Positions 57,706-64,000 of a stretch of 64,000 bases of DNA are shown one piece after another. The position numbers and the translations under genes are program-made. Position 1 is the stretch's first letter; every line of letters begins with the position of its first letter. The notes beneath the pieces are model-generated. The model was given only the letters and a program-made list of their open reading frames with translations, made no database searches and had not been told where the DNA came from. This DNA comes from Pontibacter aydingkolensis (GTDB lineage: Bacteria > Bacteroidota > Bacteroidia > Cytophagales > Hymenobacteraceae), in NCBI RefSeq assembly GCF_019443125.1, contig NZ_JAHYXK010000015.1:43069-107068 (forward strand), written 5' to 3'.

Positions 57706-58308
57706 TTAATGTAAGCTTTTTTCTTCGTTGGGCTGCAGAACGCTTTTTAGCAGCTCCATAAATGGCAACGGCTTGCTAAAGTATGGATCGGTATACGTAT
57801 TAGCCACGAAACGGATGTATCCGGGGAGTTTGTTTATTACAACACTATCAATGTGAATGTTACCGTAAAGTTGGTTGCACAGGTCGGTGCCTGGTACATT
57901 AGCCGCTGGCGGAGTCAGCACATACCGCTCTATCTGCTCCTGGTATCGCTTATGGCATATTTGCCGTGTATCGGCGCTGTGTAATTTGTAGCCTAGTTGC
58001 TGTACGCGCTCGTTTAGCAGGTCAAATAAAAAGGTAAAGTTCTGTGCCCCGATTACCGGATCATAAAATAAGATAGCGCCCTGCAGGTTCGACTCATTTA
58101 TTATCTGAACCCGAAAAGGGGACGAGCTTATATTGCATTTCTTATAGTGGTATGCTTTAAAAAAAGGGCCGGTCCAGTTTAGGTACACCTTTGCAGCCAC
58201 CCATTGTTTATAGGCTGAAAGCTGCTTTCCGGAACGGCGTATGGTACTGCATGAGTGCGCTGTATTTCCGAAACCAAACAAACGGGTTAAAAAATCGTTA
58301 AATGGCAT
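57706..58308 (-). CDS. Hypothetical protein
   Basis: 200 residues, mixed charge, no signal peptide or membrane helix. Contains CNISSSPFRVQIINESNLQGAILFYDP, a possible catalytic or structural core, and a Cys-His-rich segment (RQICHKRYQEQIERY). Not recognised. Monocistronic with a 166-base divergent gap from the Gre-like gene. A real gene by length and composition. Confidence 0.6.
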   Translation of the reverse strand: MPFNDFLTRLFGFGNTAHSCSTIRRSGKQLSAYKQWVAAKVYLNWTGPFFKAYHYKKCNISSSPFRVQIINESNLQGAILFYDPVIGAQNFTFLFDLLNERVQQLGYKLHSADTRQICHKRYQEQIERYVLTPPAANVPGTDLCNQLYGNIHIDSVVINKLPGYIRFVANTYTDPYFSKPLPFMELLKSVLQPNEEKSLH

Positions 58309-58474
58309 TTGATAATTTACTCATAAACATAATTTCCTGTAAATAGTTTAATGAGAGTTATCCCCATTAGCAGGAATCTCCTTACTTTAAAGTTTAATAG
58401 TTGTAACAGATAAGGCCGGGCCTGTTAACCCGGCAAATAAATAGATTTTATTCCGATAAACGGCAGACTAGACT

Positions 58475-58942
58475 ATGGAAATGCTGACACAAGAACTAGA
58501 AACAAAGAAACGCCTGCTCCAGGAGAGCATTCAGATTCTTACCGGGCAGATTAAGGCTGCCAAAGACGCTATGGACGAAGCACAGAGTAGCGCCAATGAG
58601 CACGATGGTGCCATGGAAGACAAATTTGAGTCGTTCAGGGAAAACTGCCAGATACAGCGCGATTTGTATGCACGGCAGCTAGATGAACTTATCTCCACGA
58701 TGGCATTGCTGCGCCGCATCAATGCCACAAAAGTAAATCATGATATATCATTGGGGGCCGTAGTGCACACCGAATTGCAAAATTACTTTATAGGTGTAAG
58801 CCTTGGAGAGTTAAAAGTAGACGGAGAGTCATACTTTGCAATTTCCGGCATGTCTCCTATATTCAAGGCCATGGCAGGTAAAACAGCAGGCGAAACGTTT
58901 ACTTTTCGCGACAAAACTTATAAAATACTGCTGGTAAATTAA
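58475..58942 (+). CDS. GreA/GreB-like protein
   Basis: 155 residues: an N-terminal coiled coil (about residues 5-85, LQESIQILTGQIKAAKDAM...LYARQLDELISTMALLRR) followed by an FKBP-like Gre C-terminal domain (LGAVVHTELQNYFIGVSLGEL, YFAISGMSPIFKAMAGKTAGETF). The SPI...GK...GE pattern is the Gre/Rnk signature. The coiled coil has no obvious acidic tip like that of GreA, so transcript cleavage is not assured; it may bind RNA polymerase's secondary channel in another role. ATG at 58475-58477. Confidence 0.75.
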   Translation: MEMLTQELETKKRLLQESIQILTGQIKAAKDAMDEAQSSANEHDGAMEDKFESFRENCQIQRDLYARQLDELISTMALLRRINATKVNHDISLGAVVHTELQNYFIGVSLGELKVDGESYFAISGMSPIFKAMAGKTAGETFTFRDKTYKILLVN

Positions 58943-59010
58943 GAAAAGCCCTTTTAGCCATAACCTTTTACAGTACTTGTAAGTTATAGGTATGGTAAAG
59001 GGTTGAAAAA

Positions 59011-59042
59011 AATAAAGGTTAGCATTTATGCTAACCTTTATT
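59011..59042. terminator. Bidirectional terminator, 14-bp stem
   Basis: AATAAAGGTTAGCA / TGCTAACCTTTATT, loop TTTA, between the convergent Gre-like and DUF2147 genes. Confidence 0.88.
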
Positions 59043-59064
59043 GATTTATAGGTATACCGTTTTC

Positions 59065-59517
59065 TTACTTAGTCGAGGCTGTATCGTCTACCCTGGTCCA
59101 GGTCTGTGCTCTTCCTATCAACGAGATGCCAATATAGCCTTTAACCTCCATCTTGTCTTTTCCGATCATTTTCATGTAGCAAGAGTAAGTTTTACCGCTC
59201 TCCGGATCGTAGATGGTGCCATCGTCCCATTTGTTGTCACCCTCGTATTCAAAGCCCTTTAAGAACTCAAGACCCATCAACGGACGGTTGCGCAATGATT
59301 TGCTTGGGTTGTTGTCATCCATCTTAGGTTTGCCATTACGGTTAGGTTCGCGCAGCGAAATGATTTTGCCGCAAAGCTTATCGCCGCTGCACTTATAAAT
59401 TTCGAACTTGGCTTTTCCGTCCTCATTTGTCCAAACGCCAATAGGAGACATTTTCTGAGCCCAGGCACATGTTCCAAACAACATGAGCATTACAAGAGTA
59501 AGAAGGTACTTTTTCAT
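59065..59517 (-). CDS. DUF2147 exported protein
   Basis: 150 residues: signal peptide ending CAWAQ, then the DUF2147 pattern SPIGVWTNEDGKAKFEIYKC, KLCGKIISLREPNRN, LMGLEFLKGFEY, WDDGTIYDPESGKTYSCYMKM and IGISLIGRAQTWTRV. Small lipocalin-like periplasmic or secreted protein of unknown ligand; common in Bacteroidota and Proteobacteria. Start ATG at 59515-59517. Confidence 0.9.
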   Translation of the reverse strand: MKKYLLTLVMLMLFGTCAWAQKMSPIGVWTNEDGKAKFEIYKCSGDKLCGKIISLREPNRNGKPKMDDNNPSKSLRNRPLMGLEFLKGFEYEGDNKWDDGTIYDPESGKTYSCYMKMIGKDKMEVKGYIGISLIGRAQTWTRVDDTASTK

Positions 59518-59783
59518 TTGTGGTTAAGTTTAGGTGTATTATCCAACCAAATATAAAGAATATAACTTAATTATACATAATAAGAAACTTAAAATAATAT
59601 TAGTTCAGATATTGTTAACTCTTTTTCATGAAGCGGGGATAAGAGGCAATTATTACTTTTAAGTAATACAAGGGCAACAGTTACCTAAATTCATGTTTAT
59701 TTATGATCTGGCTATGTATAATTTATTGGTTAAAAGGAGATTATGGGGTGGCAAACAAATAGCACAAAAAAATGCCTAAAACC

Positions 59784-59814
59784 TTGTGAACTTTTAAGCG
59801 TTCTTTTAACTTTA
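59784..59814 (+). promoter_or_regulatory. Candidate promoter TTG-N20-TAACTTTA
   Basis: TTG (59784-59786) and TAACTTTA (59807-59814) are 20 bases apart, fitting the Bacteroidota arrangement TTG-N19..21-TAnnTTTG with one mismatch. Transcription would start near 59820, at the front of the structured region. Confidence 0.45.
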
Positions 59815-59910
59815 AGAGTAAAGTAGCGGGTGCTACAGCCTTGCATCGGGTGCAGTTATTTATTGCTAAACATGCAGGGTCTATGTTTGACTAAAGAGAA
59901 AGGAGGTGCT

Positions 59911-59979
59911 ATGTCTAATCCATCGGTCGTCTTAGTAAGCCTAGGTAATTTTGTTCACTCTAAAGGTGAGCAGGCTTAG
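59911..59979 (+). CDS. 22-residue frame behind a perfect Shine-Dalgarno sequence
   Basis: ATG at 59911 opens MSNPSVVLVSLGNFVHSKGE followed by Q-A and stop. Two bases before the ATG ends AGAAAGGAGGTG, a 12-base perfect complement of the usual Bacteroidota 16S tail (CACCUCCUUUCU). No homologue recognised. It could be a real small protein, a ribosome-sensing leader, or just the visible part of an RNA that pairs with 16S rRNA. Confidence 0.35.
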   Translation: MSNPSVVLVSLGNFVHSKGEQA

Positions 59980-60091
59980 TAAGCAGTAGTATAGCTACTG
60001 CTTGCGCAGATAGCGATGTTACCTCTGATTCTTTTTAGGATGGTGATACTGTAAAACAGTACGCCGCTTACTCTGAAGTTGAGGGATTCCT

Positions 60092-60138
60092 GAAACACCT
60101 GATGCATCTTGACGGGCTGCATCAGGTGTTTCTTTTTT
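60092..60138 (+). terminator. Strong intrinsic terminator, 15-bp stem
   Basis: GAAACACCTGATGCA / TGCATCAGGTGTTTC followed by TTTTTT. The plus strand has no conventional gene before it for over 1 kb, so it supports a separate plus-strand transcript; it may also serve the convergent gene at 60161. Confidence 0.88.
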
Positions 60139-60160
60139 ATAATACTTTTATACTTCTTGT

Positions 60161-60535
60161 CTACAGGTCGTCCTTGTAGATTGTATCGTTGCCAAGCCGC
60201 CTTTCCCGCACAAACGTAAAAACATAGAACGCTACTGCTCCAAAGCAGCTAAGCCCCATCAGTAAAAGCAGGATGTTGCGCATATTCCAGGTAAAAGTGC
60301 TTGGGTTTATGCGTGCAAAAACAAGCACGGCAACCAGAAGTGTTAGCGCTGTTACCGTATGGAAAACGAAACGGTTGTGCTTACGCAGATGGTATGTGCA
60401 GGCCAAAAGCAGGAATCCGAAGAATGGAGCCAACAAGGCTACAGGGGGCTTTGCAGGATTAGTGAAATAACCAATCAAACCAAGTATGATAAGTACAAGT
60501 GCATTAACAGTGTTGATGATGTAAGGATGTGCCAT
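60161..60535 (-). CDS. Four-helix membrane protein
   Basis: 124 residues with four hydrophobic helices (IINTVNALVLIILGLIGYF, LAPFFGFLLLACTY, FHTVTALTLLVAVLVFA, ILLLLMGLSCFGAVAFYVFTFV). The helix pattern with a RKHNRFVFH loop recalls small TMEM14-like or DoxX-unlike membrane proteins; family not firm. The ATG (60533-60535) directly abuts a 20-bp hairpin. Confidence 0.68.
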   Translation of the reverse strand: MAHPYIINTVNALVLIILGLIGYFTNPAKPPVALLAPFFGFLLLACTYHLRKHNRFVFHTVTALTLLVAVLVFARINPSTFTWNMRNILLLLMGLSCFGAVAFYVFTFVRERRLGNDTIYKDDL

Positions 60536-60580
60536 AACGTAAATAAGCCTAAGCGGCGTTGCTTAGGCTTATTTACGTTA
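60535..60580 (-). terminator. 20-bp perfect hairpin touching a start codon
   Basis: 60535-60554 and 60561-60580 are exact inverted complements (CGTAAATAAGCCTAAGC core), loop GGCGTT. It is 41 bases past the stop of the NlpC/P60 gene on the minus strand and its last base is the A of the next gene's ATG, so it may act as a terminator and also mask that gene's ribosome site in read-through RNA. Confidence 0.8.
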
Positions 60581-60620
60581 AAAAGCATAAGTGTTATACT
60601 TTAGGGCAAATAAAGTACTA

Positions 60621-61238
60621 TTAAAGCACTCTTCTTACTTCAAGAAAACGCAGGTCATATCTTGTGCCTTGCACCTTGCTTACTTTTACACCTCCATTAG
60701 ACGAGGAGTGCACGAACTCAATGGTGTCGCCGGGAGCTGAGATAACAATACCAACGTGGCCGGGCTCACGCTTACCCGGATTGGTGCCAGTAAATATTAC
60801 AAGGTCACCGGTGCTGGCTTCATGTTTTTCAACCTGTACACCTTCATTAGCCTGCATGGCCGAAGAATGGGGCAGATTAATGCCGTATTCATCAAAAACA
60901 TATGTTACAAACCCAGAACAGTCAAAACCATCAGGGCTCATGCCTGCATAAACGTAGGGGCTGCCTAGTAAAGTCATGGCGTAAGATATTATTTCCTCGC
61001 TGTTGCCAATTGAGTTTGTAGCGCGTGCATTTACCGGGGTTGATTTAGTTTTAGGAGTGTTATCTGTATAAGAAGCCAATATAAATTCAGACTTTGATGC
61101 AGCTTTATGTTGCGCTGTATTGTGCTCTGCTGCAGCAGTAGCAGCATCCATCGGAATCAAAGTATAAATCGCCCTGGTCCAGAAAAGTATCACAAGTATA
61201 AGCAGCGGCATCAAAATCAAGACAAAGTTCTTTTTCAT
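60621..61238 (-). CDS. NlpC/P60 (C40) peptidase, membrane-anchored
   Basis: 205 residues. An N-terminal helix (FVLILMPLLILVILFW) may be a signal or anchor; a Thr/Ala/Lys-rich linker follows; then the C40 domain with Cys107 in FDCSGFVTYVFDEYG, His161 in GHVGIV and His177 in FVHSSS as the Cys-His-His set. It cleaves peptidoglycan stem peptides (D-Glu-diaminopimelate bond), in wall remodelling. Upstream of the ATG the minus-strand leader has ACCTCCTT (61244-61251), an anti-SD-like word, of unclear meaning. Confidence 0.9.
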   Translation of the reverse strand: MKKNFVLILMPLLILVILFWTRAIYTLIPMDAATAAAEHNTAQHKAASKSEFILASYTDNTPKTKSTPVNARATNSIGNSEEIISYAMTLLGSPYVYAGMSPDGFDCSGFVTYVFDEYGINLPHSSAMQANEGVQVEKHEASTGDLVIFTGTNPGKREPGHVGIVISAPGDTIEFVHSSSNGGVKVSKVQGTRYDLRFLEVRRVL

Positions 61239-61514
61239 AATTCAAGGAGGTTTGTTTTCAGCTATACCAATGGAAATATCATGCCAAAGATGGCCTTTCA
61301 ACATTATGGCTTATAATATTTTGATATGCAATTAGTTAGGTTTAATCTAATGAACAAATTTTGCATAGCGAAAAGTTTACCTGACTTTAAATGTGGTTTA
61401 CCCTTAAAATCAGGATGTTTACACAAAAACTTTAAATAATTAAACTAAAAACAGGCTTAATTATATTGTATGGTTATAAAATGCTAATTTTGTGCATTCA
61501 ACTATGAAAAAAAT

Positions 61515-61937
61515 ATGCTGATTTACAATTCAGACTCATTTAAAGCAGAGTTTGATCAGGAACAGGGCTGGTTACACTTTACCTGTTCGAAGCGACTACA
61601 ATTTATTGAGTTTAAAGAGGGGATGAAGCAGGCTTTGGCTTGCGCAGAGGAGAATAAAGTAAAACGTTGGCTACTAGATGCCAGGGAGATAGGTTGCTTA
61701 AATGAGGAGGAAGAGACATGGCTGCAAAGCTGTATGTTTCCAAAGATCATGAGCAGTTTGGGCACTAACAATTATGTTGCTGTTGTACTTTCAGAGAGGT
61801 GCTACCATGCACTGCTCATGGAGGCTGGCAGGTTTGGACTAAAAAGCTATAATTCCTTTATTATCATGAACACTTTCTGCGAGCCAGAGGATGCTTTGTC
61901 ATGGCTTGATAAAGAGGTGTTTACGATTAATAAATGA
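61515..61937 (+). CDS. Hypothetical STAS/SpoIIAA-like protein
   Basis: 140 residues, mixed alpha/beta: a beta strand WLHFTCSKRLQFIEFKEG, a helix MKQALACAEENKVKRW, a strand LLDAREIGCLNEEEETWL, a strand AVVLSERCYHALLM. The order resembles SpoIIAA-like/STAS folds seen in Bacteroidota regulatory proteins. Cys-rich (four Cys) for its size. No phosphorylated Ser motif identified. Monocistronic. Confidence 0.55.
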   Translation: MLIYNSDSFKAEFDQEQGWLHFTCSKRLQFIEFKEGMKQALACAEENKVKRWLLDAREIGCLNEEEETWLQSCMFPKIMSSLGTNNYVAVVLSERCYHALLMEAGRFGLKSYNSFIIMNTFCEPEDALSWLDKEVFTINK

Positions 61938-62031
61938 TGCGTTTGTAAGGCTTAGAAAGCTGGTAGGATTTTGAAAAGCACGGTATTTGTTGTAAAATGC
62001 CAAAAGCTTTAATTTATAAAAATCCGATAAC

Positions 62032-63840
62032 ATGCTCAGAAATAAGCAACTTAAACTTTTATTTTTACTTCTCACCTTTTTTGTACTAAGCAGCAGTCAG
62101 TCTCTTTTTGCAGCTGGTTTGCGCTACACACTCTCTATGCCGGAGCCGCATACGCACTACTTTAAAGTAGAGGCAGAATTGTCTGGGGTAAAGAAGAAGT
62201 ATGTCGATTTTACAATGCCTGTTTGGGCCCCCGGTTCTTACCTTGTTCGCGAGTTCGCTAAAAATGTAGAGGGATTCCGGGCTACTGATAAGGACGGCAA
62301 GGAACTACGTTCAGAAAAGATCGAAAAGAATACCTGGCGCGTTTACGCAGATAAAGCAGACCTTATTCGTGCAACATACAATGTGTACGCTTTCGAAATG
62401 AGTGTTAGAACCAGTTTTCTGGACGCCTCGCACGGCTACGTAAACGGTACCAGCATTTTTATGTATCCGGAAGGATACCATCAGACTGCCGGCACACTTG
62501 TGGTTAAACCCTATGCCGGCTGGAGCAAAGTATCAACTGGCCTGAAAAGTATTGGGCAGTTTACCTATACTTTCCCAAACTACGACATACTAGCCGACTC
62601 GCCTCTGGAGATTGGCAACCACGAAGTATACACGTTTACTGCAGCCGGTGTACCGCATGAAGTGGCCATGTACGGAGAGGGCAATTACAACCCTGAAAAA
62701 CTTATGCAGGACATGAAGCGTGTAGCAGAGGAATCTATCGCCATTATGGGGGAGCTACCCGTTGACCGTTATGTGTTTATCGTGCACAATTTGCAGCGCG
62801 GCGGCGGCGGATTAGAACACCTTAACTCTACTACCTTGCAGACATCACGCTGGAACTATGGTACAGAAAGCGGCTATAATGGTTTTCTGAGCCTGGTAGC
62901 CCATGAGTACTTCCACCTATGGAATGTGAAACGCTTGCGCCCCCAGCCCCTTGGTCCGTTCGACTATAACCAGGAAAACTATACCAGCCTTTTATGGGTG
63001 TCAGAGGGTATTACCAGTTATTACGACGATCTGATCGTTCGCCGTGCCGGTTTTACCTCTCCCCAGCGCTACCTTGATATTGTAGCCGGGTCCATTAACT
63101 CAGTAGAGAACACGCCCGGTAACAAGGTTCAGACAGTTGCAGAATCGAGCCTGGATGCCTGGATAAAGTATTACCGCCGCAACGAGAACTCAAACAATGC
63201 AGAGGTATCTTACTATACTAAGGGCGGCGTGCTGGGCCACTTGCTTAACATGGAGATCATGAAACGCACAAACGGACAGAAAAGTCTTGATGATGTAATG
63301 CGCTATATGTATGATCGCTACTATAAGAAACTTGACAGAGGCTACACTGAGAAAGAGTTTAAAGAGGCTGTAGAAAAAATAGCCGGAACAAGTATGGATG
63401 CCTTTTTCAGGGATTATATAAACGGTACAAAAACACCAGACTACAACAAGTATTTCGAGGCGGCAGGCCTGAAACTGGTAGATACGAACCAGGGCAGCGA
63501 AAGCTCCAGCTGGGGTGCTACAACAGCTATGGTTGATGGTAAGGTAATGGTACGCAATGTGAACCGCGGAACAAGTGCCTACGAGGCAGGGCTAAATGTG
63601 AATGATGAGATTATAGCTGTAAACGGTTTCCGGGTTGGTGAAGATGTTAACCAGTATGTAAATGGCCGTAAGGTAGGAGAGAAGCTGGAGGTTTTGGTCA
63701 CACGCGACGGTAAGTTAATGCTGCTAGAGGTGCCGATGCTAAAAGATAACAGCGTTCAGTATCGCTTCGAGCGTATAGCAAAACCAACAACAGAGCAACA
63801 GCAAGTATACAGTAGTTGGTTAGCAATAGAAAAATCATAA
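62032..63840 (+). CDS. M61-family metallopeptidase with PDZ domain
   Basis: 602 residues: signal peptide (KLLFLLLTFFVLSSSQSLFA), N-terminal beta domain (LRYTLSMPEPHTHYFKVEAEL, VDFTMPVWAPGSYLVREF), a zinc peptidase domain with HEYFHLWNVKR (His291, His295, Glu292) and the third ligand Glu325 in LLWVSEGITSYYDD, and a C-terminal PDZ domain (VRNVNRGTSAYEAGLNVNDEIIAVNGFRV). M61 peptidases (glycyl aminopeptidase family) are usually periplasmic in Bacteroidota. A strong terminator lies about 100 bases downstream. Confidence 0.93.
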   Translation: MLRNKQLKLLFLLLTFFVLSSSQSLFAAGLRYTLSMPEPHTHYFKVEAELSGVKKKYVDFTMPVWAPGSYLVREFAKNVEGFRATDKDGKELRSEKIEKNTWRVYADKADLIRATYNVYAFEMSVRTSFLDASHGYVNGTSIFMYPEGYHQTAGTLVVKPYAGWSKVSTGLKSIGQFTYTFPNYDILADSPLEIGNHEVYTFTAAGVPHEVAMYGEGNYNPEKLMQDMKRVAEESIAIMGELPVDRYVFIVHNLQRGGGGLEHLNSTTLQTSRWNYGTESGYNGFLSLVAHEYFHLWNVKRLRPQPLGPFDYNQENYTSLLWVSEGITSYYDDLIVRRAGFTSPQRYLDIVAGSINSVENTPGNKVQTVAESSLDAWIKYYRRNENSNNAEVSYYTKGGVLGHLLNMEIMKRTNGQKSLDDVMRYMYDRYYKKLDRGYTEKEFKEAVEKIAGTSMDAFFRDYINGTKTPDYNKYFEAAGLKLVDTNQGSESSSWGATTAMVDGKVMVRNVNRGTSAYEAGLNVNDEIIAVNGFRVGEDVNQYVNGRKVGEKLEVLVTRDGKLMLLEVPMLKDNSVQYRFERIAKPTTEQQQVYSSWLAIEKS

Positions 63841-63941
63841 CCAGCTTTAATTATGGCACACAAACATGAATCATCCTGAACTTTGATTGAGGGATAGATA
63901 GAGCATGTTCCAGAGGTTGGCCAGTGCCAATCGGATGCGGT

Positions 63942-63973
63942 AAAGCGGTGCAGGAGTTTTCCTGCACCGCTTT
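63942..63973. terminator. Terminator hairpin near window end
   Basis: AAAGCGGTGCAGGA / TCCTGCACCGCTTT, loop GTTT, 14 perfect pairs. T run is short (TTTCC). Ends the M61 gene transcript or a gene converging from outside the window. Confidence 0.82.
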
Positions 63974-64000
63974 CCTGTTCTGTGGCAGCCCTTGCGCAGC

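Larger units (their letters stand above)
59820..60138 (+). ncRNA. Candidate structured RNA, about 320 nt
   Basis: This lies in the 643-base gap between the convergent-facing genes at 59517 and 60161. The sequence up to 59780 is AT-rich and featureless. From 59820 there is a possible promoter start, a 12-base perfect anti-SD complement (59897-59908), hairpins GTTCAC/GTGAGC (59953-59971), AAGCAGTAG/CTACTGCTT (59981-60003, 11 pairs with ends) and GGTG-A-TACTGT/ACAGTA-CGCC (about 60041-60064), and a strong terminator. ACCTCT near 60021 could pair with the GGAGGT. tmRNA, RNase P, SRP and 6S signatures are not seen. It may be a regulatory RNA or leader with a tiny frame. Existence as a transcript is inference. 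Confidence 0.45.

Noticed and set aside
59820..60138. tmRNA, RNase P RNA, SRP RNA or 6S RNA
   Set aside because: No CCA-ended acceptor pairing, tag frame, GAGGAAAGTCC or SRP-loop motif could be found.
61244..61251. AAGGAGGT as a Shine-Dalgarno for a plus-strand frame at about 61270
   Set aside because: Spacing to the ATG is about 18 bases and the frame has 20 codons with no support; probably chance.

Overview
The window looks like a chromosomal segment of a Bacteroidota bacterium, most likely Cytophagales / Hymenobacteraceae (Pontibacter-like). Reasons: a gliding/type IX secretion C-terminal domain protein, DUF3276 (PUR-alpha-like), DUF4920 and DUF2147 proteins, Bacteroidota-type promoter words (TAnnTTTG), near absence of Shine-Dalgarno sequences, and housekeeping proteins (IF-3, ThrS, ParE/ParC, LigA) that read like this group. 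I found no rRNA, tRNA, CRISPR array, prophage or insertion sequence.

Layout. 1-8 kb: end of a tricorn-like protease, ychF, a repeat-rich gap, DUF3276, an RlpA-like protein, a DUF58 protein, a second repeat-rich gap, a lipoprotein with a kinase-like core, and pgi. 8.5-16.5 kb: a P-type cation ATPase followed by a sugar-phosphate operon (beta-phosphoglucomutase-like HAD, trehalose-phosphatase-like HAD, GH65 phosphorylase, PfkB kinase). 16.6-24.3 kb: an exonuclease/GIY-YIG fusion, an AI-2E/PerM-type membrane protein and parE-parC. 24.3-29.6 kb: two TPR proteins, then thrS-infC-rpmI-rplT. 29.7-37 kb: two oxidoreductases facing a TetR regulator, then a minus-strand trio (DUF547, FAD reductase, polyferredoxin) that looks like a membrane electron-transfer module. 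37.2-39.7 kb: four small, highly hydrophilic, apparently disordered proteins rich in Tyr, Arg, Asp, Gly and Asn. 39.9-50.5 kb: SRPBCC protein, flippase-like protein, lipoproteins, a GH113-like enzyme, dapA, a LytS/LytR-type two-component pair, ligA and DUF4920. 51-64 kb: patatin/outer-membrane barrel protein, a heme-copper oxidase subunit III-like protein, the gliding-type surface protein, small exported proteins, a candidate structured RNA, an NlpC/P60 peptidase and an M61 peptidase.

Most noteworthy signals. (1) A very frequent 7-base word, AAGTATA/TATACTT, occurs about 137 times by hand count on both strands, in genes and between them, roughly tenfold above chance; it is sparse in translation and topoisomerase genes and absent from the disordered-protein cluster. 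(2) A gene-free stretch at 59.5-60.16 kb carries a promoter-like pair, several hairpins, a strong terminator and a 22-codon reading frame behind a 12-base perfect match to the complement of the 16S rRNA tail. (3) infC appears to start at AUA behind a strong Shine-Dalgarno sequence. (4) The disordered-protein cluster. (5) The kinase-like lipoprotein, which seems to lack a C-terminal barrel and ends at an inverted repeat pair. (6) The DUF547/FAD/polyferredoxin operon.
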